Shown here piece by piece: positions 1 to 11,449 of a stretch of DNA of 64,000 bases. This DNA comes from CAWBVG01 sp963792175 (GTDB lineage Bacteria > Acidobacteriota > Vicinamibacteria > Vicinamibacterales > CAVVIG01), in NCBI GenBank assembly GCA_963792175.1, contig CAWBVG010000014.1:1-64000 (forward strand), given 5' to 3'. How positions within the stretch are numbered: position 1 is the first letter of the stretch; every line of letters begins with the position of its first letter. The notes under the pieces are model-generated. The model saw nothing but the letters and a program-made list of their open reading frames with translations. It searched no databases and was not told the DNA's origin. The position numbers and the translations under genes were made by a program.

Positions 1-1067
1 ACCTGCAGCACGCGCTCGTGATCGGCCGCAACGGCAAGCCCGGGCGTCTTGACCATCTGCTCGAGTCGCACCTGCTTGGAGGTTGCAAGGTTGGCGAACA
101 TCTCCATCGTCTCGCGCAACAGATCCTCGATGGTGCATGGCACGGGGACCACGGAGAACGTTCCTGCCTCGATAGTCGCCACGTCGAGCATGGACTTGAT
201 CAGGTGCTCCATTCGCCACGCGACATTCTCGATCGACTGGGCCTGCTGTCGGATCGATGACGAGTCAGCGCCCTTTCGCATCAGGGAGGCCTTCATGGTA
301 ATGGCGCTCAGCGGGTTCCGGAGGTCGTGCGCGACCACGCCCATGAGTTCTTCGCGAGTTTCCAGCGCCTTGCGTGCCGAATCACGCGCGTCCTGCTCCT
401 TGCGAAACGATCGGCCGAGCAGCGTGGTGAAGTACCAGGCAATCGCGGCGCTTCCGAGCAGCAGGACGACGAGGAGGCTGTAGAGCCTCGCTGCGAGCCG
501 CGCGCGCTCCTGACGGGCCTCGCTGTAGCGCGCCGTGATGGCGGCGTCCTTGTTGTTGACGAGACGAGCGACCGATCCGTCGAAGTCACGGTGAAGCGGC
601 AGGAGATCGGCCTGGTACTGGCGCACGAGCTGGCTCCGATCACTGACTCCTGGCCTGATGTCGAGGATGCGTTGCTGGGCCTGGACGAAGTTATGCGCCG
701 CACGTTCAGCCTGAGCTTCCAGGTCGGGGTTGTGAGCGCTCAGGGGTTGCTGGCGAAGGGCACTGATAATCTCGCTGAATCGACGCGTGGCCTCCTGGAC
801 CTTCGAGAGCAGCGCGGGGTCGCCTGAGATGAGGTACGCGCGGCCGTCTGAGACGATCACCTCGCTTTTCCACCGCAGTTGTTCGACCAGCGTGATTTCG
901 TCTTCCTCCGCGTGCATGCGGTCGATCTGCGCATTTGCGACCGTTTGGAGTCGCCGGATCGAAAACGCCATGCCGAATGCCAGAAGCGCGATCAGGACTG
1001 CGAAGCCCGCGATCACGAGCGTTTCCAGGTGCCCGTGCGCCGCCATTCCGGTGTTCTTCCCTGACAT
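1..1067 (-). CDS. Sensor histidine kinase, C-terminus cut by window edge
   Basis: Membrane-bound sensor kinase read on the minus strand and still open at base 1, so the ATP-binding end is missing. The N-terminus has a hydrophobic segment (around ALLAFGMAF), then a roughly 170-residue periplasmic region rich in helices and Gln/Arg, resembling CHASE3-like sensor domains. A second TM (LYSLLVVLLLGSAAIAWYF) follows, then the HisKA H-box VVAHDLRNPLSAI carrying the phosphorylated His. ATG at 1067 is the longest start; an in-frame ATG at 1046 with AGGGA upstream is the alternative. Autophosphorylation and transfer to a receiver protein is the family role. No partner is adjacent, although stand-alone receivers lie at 6.8 and 7.8 kb. 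The signal sensed is unknown. Confidence 0.8.
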   Translation of the reverse strand, partial: MSGKNTGMAAHGHLETLVIAGFAVLIALLAFGMAFSIRRLQTVANAQIDRMHAEEDEITLVEQLRWKSEVIVSDGRAYLISGDPALLSKVQEATRRFSEIISALRQQPLSAHNPDLEAQAERAAHNFVQAQQRILDIRPGVSDRSQLVRQYQADLLPLHRDFDGSVARLVNNKDAAITARYSEARQERARLAARLYSLLVVLLLGSAAIAWYFTTLLGRSFRKEQDARDSARKALETREELMGVVAHDLRNPLSAITMKASLMRKGADSSSIRQQAQSIENVAWRMEHLIKSMLDVATIEAGTFSVVPVPCTIEDLLRETMEMFANLATSKQVRLEQMVKTPGLAVAADHERVLQ

Positions 1068-1175
1068 CAGCGCAACCGAGCATCCATAATTCGCCGACCT
1101 TTTCGCGAAGGGGAACCTAGTAGACCCGCTGAACGACGGCGATGCGATCTGTCTCTCTACTGGCGCACGTCACCG

Positions 1176-3534
<2,359 letters not shown>

Positions 3535-3564
3535 CGCTCTTCCTCAGTTGTATGCAGATGCTCG

Positions 3565-5934
3565 TTACTGCCGTGCCATCGCGACCTTCGCAAGCGCCGC
3601 TTCCTGTGCTTTCGAGTCGAGCAGAAGCTTGCCGGAGACGTCCACCGTCACGCTGTGGATCGTGCCGGTGAACTCGTAAGGCGGCTGATACAGCGCGCTG
3701 ATGGTCGAACCGGGATTGCGCCCGACAGCGACGCCGGAGCCGAGGCCGAGGCAAAGCGGCACGGTGTACGGCAGCAACGACTCGCCCACGAGCGTGTCGT
3801 TGATGTAGAGCAGGGCCTTTCCCGTCGAACCCTTGCCCTTCGCCAGATCGGGCTTGCCCGTCGGCTCGAACTCATAGCGGAGCCGCACCTTCCCGGCGGG
3901 CACCACCGCGTTCGACTCCACGTGGAACTGTTCCGCGCCGACGTAGTTGTGGACGTAGTGCAACTTCTTGTCCTTCACGAACAGCGTGTAGCCGCCGACG
4001 TTGCTGCCGTGGCAGACGATGACGCCCTCTGCGCCTTCTTTGGGAATCTCGACGTCAGCGGTGATGCTGTGCGCGCGGTTGAGAACCTTCGCGGCGACGT
4101 TTTCGGGCACGGTTTGCGTGCCCGGATAGTAGGTGTAGACCTGCCGGTCCGCCGTCAACTCCGGGCGTTCGTCAGCGAAGCGCATCTGGCCGCGGCTATC
4201 GAGCGGCAGCACGTTGTATTTGCCGGCTTCGGTGTACCAGGTCGCGATCATCTCGATCAGCTTGTCGCGATTGGCCGCCGCGAGATTGTTGGTCTCGGTG
4301 GGGTCCTTGCGGAGATCGTAGAGCTCCCAGTGTTTGACGTCGAGTTCGCGCAATTTCTCCTCGGTGAGCTCCATCGCGCCAAAGCCAATCCCGGCTTCCG
4401 CGAAGGACGGTCCCGGCACGGGGCACACAGCGCGCCATCCATCCTGGTAGATCGATCGGTGCGCGAACATCTCGAAGTACTGGGTCTTGTGCCGGCTCTC
4501 GGCCTTGCCGTCGTTGAACGTGTGCGCAAAGCTGACGCCTTCGATCGGTGACTGCGTGACACCACGTACGGTGGCCGGCGGCTCGAGGCCCAGCGCATCG
4601 AGCACGGTCGGCACCATGTCGATCGCGTGCGCGAACTGGTGCCGAATCTCGCCCTTGGGCTTGATGCCGGCCGGCCAGTGCACGATGAACGGATCGCTGA
4701 CGCCGCCGCGATAGGTTTCCCGCTTCCAGCGCCGGAACGGGGTGTTGCCCGCGAATGTCCAGCCCCAGGCGTAGTGGTTGAAGTACTTCGGCCCGCCGAG
4801 ATCCTCGATCGCTGCCAGGTTCTGCTGGAGATCGTCGGGCACGTTGTTGAAGAATTTGTTCTCGTTGACGGATCCGGTGGGCCCACCTTCGGCACTCGCG
4901 CCATTGTCGGAGATCAACATGATCAGTGTGTTGTCGAGCTGTCCGAGGCCCTTCAGGAACTCGAGCACTCGTCCAACCTGGTGATCCATGTGCTCGCAGA
5001 AGCCCGCGAACACCTCCATCATGCGGGCGTAGAGTTTGCGTTGATCCGCCGGGAGCGTGTCCCAGTCCTGGACGTCCGGGTCGTGCCGGGACAGCACGGC
5101 ATCCTTCGGCATGATGCCGAGCTCTTTCTGTCTCGCGAAGACCCGCTCCCGGAACTTATCCCAGCCGTCGTCGAACTGGCCCTTGTACTTGTCGGCCCAC
5201 GCCTTCGGCACGTGATGCGGCGCATGGTCCGCGCCCGGCGCGAAATAGAGAAAGAACGGTTTGTCGGGCGCGACCTGCTTGAGGTCGGCGATGAACGCGA
5301 TGGCCCGATCGGCCAGATCTTCGGTGAGGTGATAGCCCTGTTCCGGCGTCTTCGGCGGCTCGACCTGATGGTTGTCGTAGACGAGGTCCGGATAGTACTG
5401 GTGCGTGTCGCCGCCCAGAAACCCGTAGTACCGTTCGAAGCCGCGGCCAAGCGGCCAGCGATCGTACGGGCCGGCGGCGCTGATCTGCTCTGCTGGCGTC
5501 AGGTGCCACTTGCCGATGCAATACGTGGCGTATCCCTTCTGCACCAGCATCTCGGATAGAAAGCCGTTCTCGAAGGGAATCGCGCCGTTGCCGCCCGGAA
5601 ATCCGGTGGACCCTTCCGTGATACACGACATCGCGTTCGAGTGGTGGTTGCGGCCGGTCAAGATACACGAGCGCGTGGGCGAGCAGAGCGCCGTCGTCTG
5701 CATGTTCGTGTAGAGCAACCCGTTCTTCGCCAGCCGGTCGATGTTGGGCGTGTTGATCGGACCGCCGAAACATCCGAGTTGTCCGAAGCCCGTATCGTCG
5801 ATGACGATGAAGAGCACGTTCGGCGCTCCGGCTTTGGCCCGCACTGGCGCCGGCCACGCGGGTTCGGATTCCTCAATCGTGCGGCCCATGCGACCGGGGA
5901 ACGCCATTCCCGGCTGGTATTCCTTGATTGCCAT
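3565..5934 (-). CDS. Arylsulfatase (type I sulfatase), intact
   Basis: Full-length 789-residue sulfatase. Metal-binding Asp pair at residues 46-47 (FIVIDDTGFG), catalytic Cys84 in C-S-P-T-R (84-88) for conversion to formylglycine, and the later metal site ISDNGASAEGG. The C-terminal ~230 residues are the beta-sandwich region seen in large AtsA-type arylsulfatases, which are similar in length. No signal peptide is seen, so it should act in the cytoplasm on imported sulfate esters. The ATG at 5934 is preceded by a strong GGAGG. First gene of a two-gene sulfatase operon; the pair are paralogues from tandem duplication. Substrate cannot be read from the sequence. Confidence 0.92.
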   Translation of the reverse strand: MAIKEYQPGMAFPGRMGRTIEESEPAWPAPVRAKAGAPNVLFIVIDDTGFGQLGCFGGPINTPNIDRLAKNGLLYTNMQTTALCSPTRSCILTGRNHHSNAMSCITEGSTGFPGGNGAIPFENGFLSEMLVQKGYATYCIGKWHLTPAEQISAAGPYDRWPLGRGFERYYGFLGGDTHQYYPDLVYDNHQVEPPKTPEQGYHLTEDLADRAIAFIADLKQVAPDKPFFLYFAPGADHAPHHVPKAWADKYKGQFDDGWDKFRERVFARQKELGIMPKDAVLSRHDPDVQDWDTLPADQRKLYARMMEVFAGFCEHMDHQVGRVLEFLKGLGQLDNTLIMLISDNGASAEGGPTGSVNENKFFNNVPDDLQQNLAAIEDLGGPKYFNHYAWGWTFAGNTPFRRWKRETYRGGVSDPFIVHWPAGIKPKGEIRHQFAHAIDMVPTVLDALGLEPPATVRGVTQSPIEGVSFAHTFNDGKAESRHKTQYFEMFAHRSIYQDGWRAVCPVPGPSFAEAGIGFGAMELTEEKLRELDVKHWELYDLRKDPTETNNLAAANRDKLIEMIATWYTEAGKYNVLPLDSRGQMRFADERPELTADRQVYTYYPGTQTVPENVAAKVLNRAHSITADVEIPKEGAEGVIVCHGSNVGGYTLFVKDKKLHYVHNYVGAEQFHVESNAVVPAGKVRLRYEFEPTGKPDLAKGKGSTGKALLYINDTLVGESLLPYTVPLCLGLGSGVAVGRNPGSTISALYQPPYEFTGTIHSVTVDVSGKLLLDSKAQEAALAKVAMARQ

Positions 5935-6041
5935 CGTTTTTCCTCCCGACGAAGCGCCTTGTCAGACAGTCATCGCCACCGTTACGATGAGGTCACTCCC
6001 ATCGGAACCTGGAAACTGTGTGAGGTGACTTCAGGATCCCT

Positions 6042-6233
6042 ATGCCTCGTGTGACCCTTCGAGTGCCTGAATCGGCGGACGGCAAGGAAGACACGGTCAG
6101 CGAATACATCTGCGACTCGCCCGATTGTCCCAATGTCGCCGTCCACGTCGTCGGGGTCGTGCGCGAACTACGAACCTTCGTTGCCATGTGCGCCTACCAC
6201 GCACGCCTGCTGGCGGAGCGTTCGAAGCGCTGA
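6042..6233 (+). CDS. Small Cys-rich protein, possible zinc-binding
   Basis: A 63-residue protein with two Cys in a C-x4-C pair (residues 24 and 29) and a later C-x2-H pair (50 and 53), a spacing compatible with a small zinc site. No family recognised. The start ATG at 6042 has an AGGA about ten bases upstream. It lies divergently from the sulfatase operon and near the small regulators that follow. Codon use looks like the neighbours. It could be a chance open frame, but the paired Cys/His argue for a gene. Confidence 0.5.
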   Translation: MPRVTLRVPESADGKEDTVSEYICDSPDCPNVAVHVVGVVRELRTFVAMCAYHARLLAERSKR

Positions 6234-6465
6234 CGCACGCAACAGATTGGCAATTGCAAGGCCAAGGGCGAGGTTGATGTCGTGGGGTGGTGAACGGTCA
6301 ACCAACTGGCCTGTGCCCTGTGGGTTGGTATCTCGACTCCAGCAGGCCGATTGGCTGGCCAGGCCGGTGCGGGCGTACAAAAAGCTCCAAAATGCCGTGA
6401 TCGACGAAATGCCGTGACTGTTCCGCAGTCTCCACACGGCCCTTACCGCTTCAAACCAATCGATC

Positions 6466-6717
6466 TCACATCAGCGGAGGTTTGTGCGGCCAGCCATCCG
6501 GCAGGACATGCACCGGGCCATCCGTAACCCAATGCTCGTATTGGAGTTGTTGCTCGAGCGCCATCAGCCACTCGCGAAACGCCTCTCGGGTGAGAAACCG
6601 CTCGCTCTGCTTCAGGCCATCGGGACGGACGACAATGGCCACATACTCGGCGGTCTCGTTGTCGTAACGTGTTTCCACGCTGAGCGACGACTGATCGCGC
6701 TTATAGAACCACACCAT
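6466..6717 (-). CDS. Hypothetical 83-aa protein
   Basis: Begins MVWFYKRDQ. The start at 6717 was chosen over the longer frame (6756) because AGGAGA lies ten bases upstream. The protein has an antiparallel-looking N-terminal half (SVETRYDNETAEYVAIVVRPDG) followed by an amphipathic helix (FREWLMALEQQLQ). No membrane segment and no recognised family. Transcribed divergently from the receiver gene at 6768 with only about 50 bp between them. Confidence 0.6.
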   Translation of the reverse strand: MVWFYKRDQSSLSVETRYDNETAEYVAIVVRPDGLKQSERFLTREAFREWLMALEQQLQYEHWVTDGPVHVLPDGWPHKPPLM

Positions 6718-6767
6718 GCACGGTCTCCTGATCTGCCTGCCATCGACGGCGTTCAAGTTCTGAGCCG

Positions 6768-7208
6768 TTGAGACCGATACGTGCTCCGGTGCCTGAAGCG
6801 GTCCGTTTGCTGATCCTCGACGACGACGAGGGTGTCCGCGTGACGTTTGCCAAGGCGTTGGCGCTGCAGGGTTATAGCGTCCGGGCGGCGGGCTCCGCTC
6901 GCGAGGCGCTGTATCAGATCGCGCGCGAGCGGCCCGATGCCATCCTCGTCGATCTCAAGATGCCCCTCGTCAACGGCGTCGGATTCCTCTATCGACTACG
7001 AGCGGACCCGGCGAATCAGGCCATCCCGGTGGGTGTGATTACGGGCGAGGTCGAAGTGGACGATGCGACCGCCGACGACTTGACCGCGCTCCGAGCGCAG
7101 GTCTGGCACAAGCCCGTCTCTCTCGAGGACCTTCAGGAGATCGCGCGGACGCTTCTTGCCTCGACGACCGCCGGGCAAAGCTTCACGACATCAGGCCGGT
7201 ATATCTAG
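6768..7208 (+). CDS. Stand-alone response regulator receiver protein
   Basis: A single CheY-like receiver domain. The acidic cluster LILDDDEG, the phosphorylatable Asp in ILVDLKMP, the conserved Thr in VITGE and the Lys in WHKPVS are all visible. No output domain follows; the last ~20 residues are a short polar tail. The frame starts at a TTG at 6768; an in-frame GTG at 6789 is a plausible alternative. Probably receives phosphate from a histidine kinase encoded elsewhere and acts through protein contact. A second stand-alone receiver lies 240 bp downstream on the opposite strand. Confidence 0.82.
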   Translation: MRPIRAPVPEAVRLLILDDDEGVRVTFAKALALQGYSVRAAGSAREALYQIARERPDAILVDLKMPLVNGVGFLYRLRADPANQAIPVGVITGEVEVDDATADDLTALRAQVWHKPVSLEDLQEIARTLLASTTAGQSFTTSGRYI

Positions 7209-7271
7209 CCGATAGACAGACGTTCAACGGAGCCCACCGTCCTTCCACACAACGGCTAGACTTCCCGATCG

Positions 7272-7439
7272 ATGAGCGACCCACCGCCCCGCGACGAGCG
7301 GATCCTCGGTTTGCGATGCGCCTGGTGTGGCTTGATCATGCGCCGGCCCGTCGGGTTTGCTCAGCCGGACCACCCGCTCTCCTGGACCCATGGAATCTGC
7401 CGGGACTGCCAGCGGCGCTTTGAACAGGACACGCGCTGA
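7272..7439 (+). CDS. 55-aa protein with two CxxC knuckles
   Basis: Short frame from ATG 7272 to TGA 7437-7439. It has C16-x2-C19 and C43-x2-C46, the pattern of a single treble-clef or zinc-ribbon fold. Such small zinc ribbons are common as adaptor proteins, but none is recognised here. It lies between the two receiver genes and converges with the one at 7449. The two CxxC pairs in so short a frame make it unlikely to be chance. Confidence 0.55.
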   Translation: MSDPPPRDERILGLRCAWCGLIMRRPVGFAQPDHPLSWTHGICRDCQRRFEQDTR

Positions 7440-7448
7440 CAACCGGTC

Positions 7449-7868
7449 TCAATTCTCTCGCGCGGTGCCGGCAACCAGCTGCTTCGCGAGCGACGTGAGC
7501 TCGTCCACCCAGAGCGGCTTGAATCGAATCACCGCGCCGAGATCCCGTATCTGACTCACCAGTCGCTCATCGAGCTGATAGTCACCGGTCACGATGGCGA
7601 CCGGCGTCTCACGATGCCGCGGCGTCGCTCGCAGCGCGCGGAGGAACTCGAGACCATCCATCACCGGCATCCGGAAGTCCACCAGGATGGCGTCCGGGGG
7701 GTGCGCGACGGCGTCGCGCAACGCATCCGGCGCACTCATCGCCTTCCGAACCGTGAATCCGGCGATTTGGAGGATCCTCGCGTACATCTCCGCCGTCGGT
7801 TCATCGTGCTCGATGATCAGAATCGTCGCCGGCGATGTGTCTGGCGATGGAACAGCGGGATCTCCCAT
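7449..7868 (-). CDS. Stand-alone response regulator receiver protein
   Basis: 139 residues, a single receiver domain. Acidic residues in ILIIEHDEPTA, phospho-acceptor Asp in ILVDFRMPVMDG, Thr in IVTGDY and the switch-site Lys in RFKPLWV. Here the first acidic position is E-H-D-E rather than the usual D-D, which still supplies Mg ligands. No output domain. About half the residues differ from the receiver at 6768, so it is not a recent duplicate. Confidence 0.85.
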   Translation of the reverse strand: MGDPAVPSPDTSPATILIIEHDEPTAEMYARILQIAGFTVRKAMSAPDALRDAVAHPPDAILVDFRMPVMDGLEFLRALRATPRHRETPVAIVTGDYQLDERLVSQIRDLGAVIRFKPLWVDELTSLAKQLVAGTAREN

Positions 7869-7923
7869 CTACCGTGATTCTACGGCATCGGCTGCGCCCG
7901 GTCAGCGCGGAGCAAGCCGCGGG

Positions 7924-8478
7924 CTACTTTCTCAATCTGAAGTGCTGTGACGTTTCGACGTGCGGGGTCGGCGCCCTGGCGAGTCTCGAAGACGAGACGA
8001 CCGAGGAGAACAGCAGCACGACGCAGAATGCCGCGGTGGCGCCCACGGCCGTGAAGCCGTAGGCCCACCCGAGTCGCGTCCATGGCCAGGTGCGCGGATC
8101 GCGCCAGCGGCGTCCGAACGAGTCGTCGAGCAGTTTCAGAAAGTCGTCGGTGATCGGCTTTGGTGCGACCGCGCTCCACAACTCCCACAGGAGCCAGGCC
8201 GCGACGGCGAGTAGTAAAACACCGCACCACACGTTGAACGCGACGCTCAGCGCGCCCGCCTTGAAGGCCACGCGTTCGCACGGCTGCGCGACCGGTGGCG
8301 CGGCATAGCAGCCGGTCAAGTCGAACACGGTGACGATGCTGTCCGGCGCCGTGACAATGAGCTGCGTGCCGAAGCCGAGCGCCGCGCACAGGAGCACGCC
8401 CATCCAGAATTCCCACGTGGCGAGAGTGAGCCAGGCATGCCACGAATCCGGCGGGATCGTCAGCTGGTGGCGCCGCAC
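7924..8478 (-). CDS. Membrane protein next to the MoxR/VWA pair
   Basis: 184 residues with at least three hydrophobic stretches: WMGVLLCAALGFGTQLIV, a middle segment FNVWCGVLLLAVAAWLLWELW, and a C-terminal GFTAVGATAAFCVVLLFSSVV. A loop with two Cys lies between the first two. No family recognised. It starts 33 bp after the VWA-metallopeptidase gene ends and is on the same strand, so it is probably the last gene of that operon and could anchor or be acted on by the ATPase/VWA machine. That role is inference from position only. Confidence 0.65.
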   Translation of the reverse strand: MRRHQLTIPPDSWHAWLTLATWEFWMGVLLCAALGFGTQLIVTAPDSIVTVFDLTGCYAAPPVAQPCERVAFKAGALSVAFNVWCGVLLLAVAAWLLWELWSAVAPKPITDDFLKLLDDSFGRRWRDPRTWPWTRLGWAYGFTAVGATAAFCVVLLFSSVVSSSRLARAPTPHVETSQHFRLRK

Positions 8479-8511
8479 GGGCTGAGGTCCGGAAATCTCG
8501 ACCGCGCCATC

Positions 8512-9845
8512 CTACGTCTGCCGCTTTCTGGTCCCGGGTTCCATGGTCGTAGCCGCGTCCTCGATCGTGATCACGCGGTTGGCCCCGCGGTTTCCCCACG
8601 GCGGTGGTACGCCGTCGCCAACGCGGACGGTGATCACCGGAAACGGCGGTACGTCCGCTGGCCACGGCGTGTGGCAGTCGCTGACGATGACCAGCAAGTC
8701 GATGCGCGCGTTCCGCCTTTCAATGAAGGCGCGCAGCCCAACGCCCAGGTCGGTCCCGCCGCCGCCGAACAGCTCGATCGGCGTTCCGGTGAAAGCCTTC
8801 CGCACATCGTGCACGGCGGCGTCGCAACACGCGACGATCACGTCCGCGCCGTAGCCGATCTGGCGCGTCAGCCCTCCCAGTTCCGAGACGGCTCTCGCCA
8901 GCTGCGAGTCTCCCATCGAGCCGGACGTGTCGATCAGGAACCCGGCACGCGGCCGCGGCTGCTCGAAACTCGCCATGATGAACTCGCCGTAGCAGGCCTG
9001 ACGGCGATGCGGCCGCCTGTAGGTGCGGTCGTATCGGCCCATCGTGCTGTGCCGCAAGGCTCGGCGGACCGTGTGGCGGAGGGTGGCCATGTAGTCCACC
9101 TTCGGTGCGAGCGTGGCGCGGGCCCAGCGCCGCCATGCGAGCGGGACGTCCGTATCGTAGATGGAGGTGGCTTCTATACGTTGCGCCACGTCGCGCCGCA
9201 CGAGCTCGGCCTTGATCCGGTCGACACCAGGGACGCCGCCCTCACTGCCATCGTCGGCCGGCAGCTCCCAGAATCGGCGCTCGCCGTGTGCGCCTGATCC
9301 ACAGTCCTGCCCTTCGCCGATCGATGCGTGGTCGCCGGCGCGCGGCGGAGCCGGCAACTGGTGATAATACGTCTCGGCCCTCTCGCCATTCCGCAATCCA
9401 TACCGGGCGGGCAGCGGCGGATCGCCCGGCAGCGGCAGCCCTTCCTCCTGGAGATCGTCGTTGATTTCGCAGTCGCCGGCCGTATTCCAGCGTCTGTGGT
9501 CTCTGATTCCCGCGGCCTTTTTGCGACCCTCGTGGTCGCGCAGCAGGTGGCTGACCTCGTGAACCAGCAGGCTCGCGTTCTGCTCGACGCTATGCGCGGC
9601 AAGCCAGGCTTCGTTGTAGTACAGCCGCCACTGCGAATCGACAGCCATGCTGCCGATCAGCGTGGTCTCGACGGGAACGAGGTTGAAGAGCGCGGGCGCG
9701 AAGTAGCTGCGCTGGTGCGCCGCGCGTACGCGCGCGGCCTGAAGCGTCCGCGAATAACCGGCAGATTTTGATCGGGTCCGCCTTCGCTCGTCCGGAGCTT
9801 CGGCGTGCCAGGCCGGCGAATCAGGTCGACGAGCCGGATGCCCAC
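8512..9845 (-). CDS. VWA domain protein with N-terminal zincin motif (DUF2201-like), probable frameshift near start
   Basis: The frame from ATG 9648 gives 378 residues. HEVSH at 30-34 followed by NTAGDCEIN is a zinc metallopeptidase site. A VWA domain follows, with the MIDAS motif DTSGS at 240-244, the Thr in GGGGTDLG and the Asp in VIVSDCHTP. The frame continues upstream of 9648 with convincing protein (AAHQRSYFAPALFNLVPVE) but has no start. A GTG at 9845, overlapping the stop of the upstream ATPase gene, opens another frame, so a single indel near 9770 probably separates start from body. MoxR ATPases usually pair with VWA proteins to remodel or insert metal into targets. Confidence 0.8.
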
Positions 9846-9846
9846 G

Positions 9847-11004
9847 TCATTCCTTCGGAACGAGCTTCGCCAGCTGCATCAGCTCGTAGAACGGACGGCA
9901 CTCTTCGGGCAGCTTCAGCACACCTTCGGGGCGATTCGCTTTGGCGCACAGTGTCCGCGCGGCCGCCGCGGGGATGTCCGCGTTTGTCCTGCTCGCGACG
10001 CCAAGGGCAATCATCGCCGCTTCCCAACGCTGCGGCGTCTTGTTGTTGAGGACCGCCCCCGCCAGCGCGTAACAGACGGCGTACGCGCGGTCGACACGAT
10101 CCGGCAGGACGAAGCGACGAGGATCCTTGAGGATGTCCTCCGGATCCGGCAGGTTCAGGGTTTCACGGTACTCGAGGAACGGCAATGCCTGGTCGCCCAC
10201 CAGGCCCGCGAGCGCCGCGCCCTGCAGCACGCGATGGCCCGGCGACACGGCTTCGATGGCGGCCAGGAGCCGCGACGCCAGATACCAGGTGCGTCCCGAT
10301 GGCCAGGGACCGCTGCGCCGGACCGGATCGTCGGGCGGCGCCATCCACGCCTCACGCCCCGCGGCCTTCACGTACGCCGCGATCGTCGCCCGCTGTCGAT
10401 GATGGTGTGTGTGGAGGTAGTCAGCCGGAACGATCGGCAGGTCGCTCGGCGCCGGAAAGTCGCTCACCATCATGTCGCACCACGTTTCGTGGTCCATCGG
10501 GAACTCGCCATGCCACAACCGGTTCGCCATCGGCGGCTGGATCTCCTGTCCACCCGCGGCCCATTCGACGGTGTTGCTGGCGCACAGATAGACCACGCCC
10601 CCCTTCCCCGGCTCGTAATCCGGCAGCTTGAGCTCGCCGCACACGTTCTCGGTCAGCAGCCGCAGCATGGCGGCCTGGGTCGTCGGCGGAACGGTCGTGA
10701 GCTCATCGAGAAAGACCACCACCATGCAGCCCTCTTCAGCCAGCCGCTGCGCGTCGCGCGCCCAGGCCATCGGCAGCAGCCGGACGCCATCGGGCGTCGA
10801 AACCGGAAACCCGCCGAAGTCCTGCGGCTCGCGAATCGAACCGACGAGAATGAACACCTTGCACTTGAGGCCGGCGCGTCCGAATCCCGCCTCGAGGCTC
10901 TTCGTGAACTCGGTCTTGCCAACGCCGGGAAACCCGATCATGTGCATCGGGATGCGCGCCTGCAGGCCGATCGCGATCAACTGAACGAAGTGTGTGAACT
11001 CCAT
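9847..11004 (-). CDS. MoxR-type AAA+ ATPase
   Basis: 385 residues. Walker A GFPGVGKT at 24-31, Walker B VVVFLDEL with D100-E101, a sensor Asn in LCASNTVEWAA and a C-terminal lid rich in helices. The family acts as a chaperone-like ATPase that works with a VWA partner, and that partner is encoded immediately downstream with overlapping ends. The start at 11004 is the only good ATG. The 200 bp upstream contain no gene on either strand, so the promoter should be there. Confidence 0.85.
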   Translation of the reverse strand: MEFTHFVQLIAIGLQARIPMHMIGFPGVGKTEFTKSLEAGFGRAGLKCKVFILVGSIREPQDFGGFPVSTPDGVRLLPMAWARDAQRLAEEGCMVVVFLDELTTVPPTTQAAMLRLLTENVCGELKLPDYEPGKGGVVYLCASNTVEWAAGGQEIQPPMANRLWHGEFPMDHETWCDMMVSDFPAPSDLPIVPADYLHTHHHRQRATIAAYVKAAGREAWMAPPDDPVRRSGPWPSGRTWYLASRLLAAIEAVSPGHRVLQGAALAGLVGDQALPFLEYRETLNLPDPEDILKDPRRFVLPDRVDRAYAVCYALAGAVLNNKTPQRWEAAMIALGVASRTNADIPAAAARTLCAKANRPEGVLKLPEECRPFYELMQLAKLVPKE

Positions 11005-11211
11005 GTCGATAGTGAATCAAGGGTTAGACACCATTTGCCGTCGGCTGGCGCCGGGAAGCGGTTTTCGCCGGAGAAATCCGAGGGAAGCTTGACCGCGGTG
11101 TCTAGCACTGTGGTCTCCCCGAGCACTGAACACTTGCAAACAATCTGCGCTGATGCCTCCGGGAGCGTGCAAGCCACCTGTCCAGCTGAGCTAGAGTGGT
11201 TTTGAACACCG

Positions 11212-11421
11212 ATGGCACGCTCCAGACGCGTCCGGCTTCCGCTGGCAAAGGTCAAGGAGATGCTCAGGCGCGAACGACGAAAGAATCGCCGCCTTCGGGA
11301 GGTGATCGACGACCTTCGCGGTCAGATCGCGGATCACCGTCGTGACCTCGACCTGCAGTTCACGCGGCTCGCACAGCTGCAGGCGGAGCTCGACGCGTTG
11401 AAGCAGTCGATGCGTCGATAA
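11212..11421 (+). CDS. Small basic coiled-coil protein
   Basis: 69 residues. Very basic N-terminus (RSRRVRLP, then LRRERRKNRRLREV) followed by heptad-like LxxQxxELDALK repeats that predict one continuous coiled coil. No recognised family; a nucleoid-binding or regulatory coiled coil is possible. There is no strong ribosome site upstream of ATG 11212, so confidence is moderate. It faces away from the MoxR operon and converges with the secreted-protein gene. Confidence 0.45.
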   Translation: MARSRRVRLPLAKVKEMLRRERRKNRRLREVIDDLRGQIADHRRDLDLQFTRLAQLQAELDALKQSMRR

Positions 11422-11449
11422 GCGACCGGCCGCTGACGGACCTCGCCGG

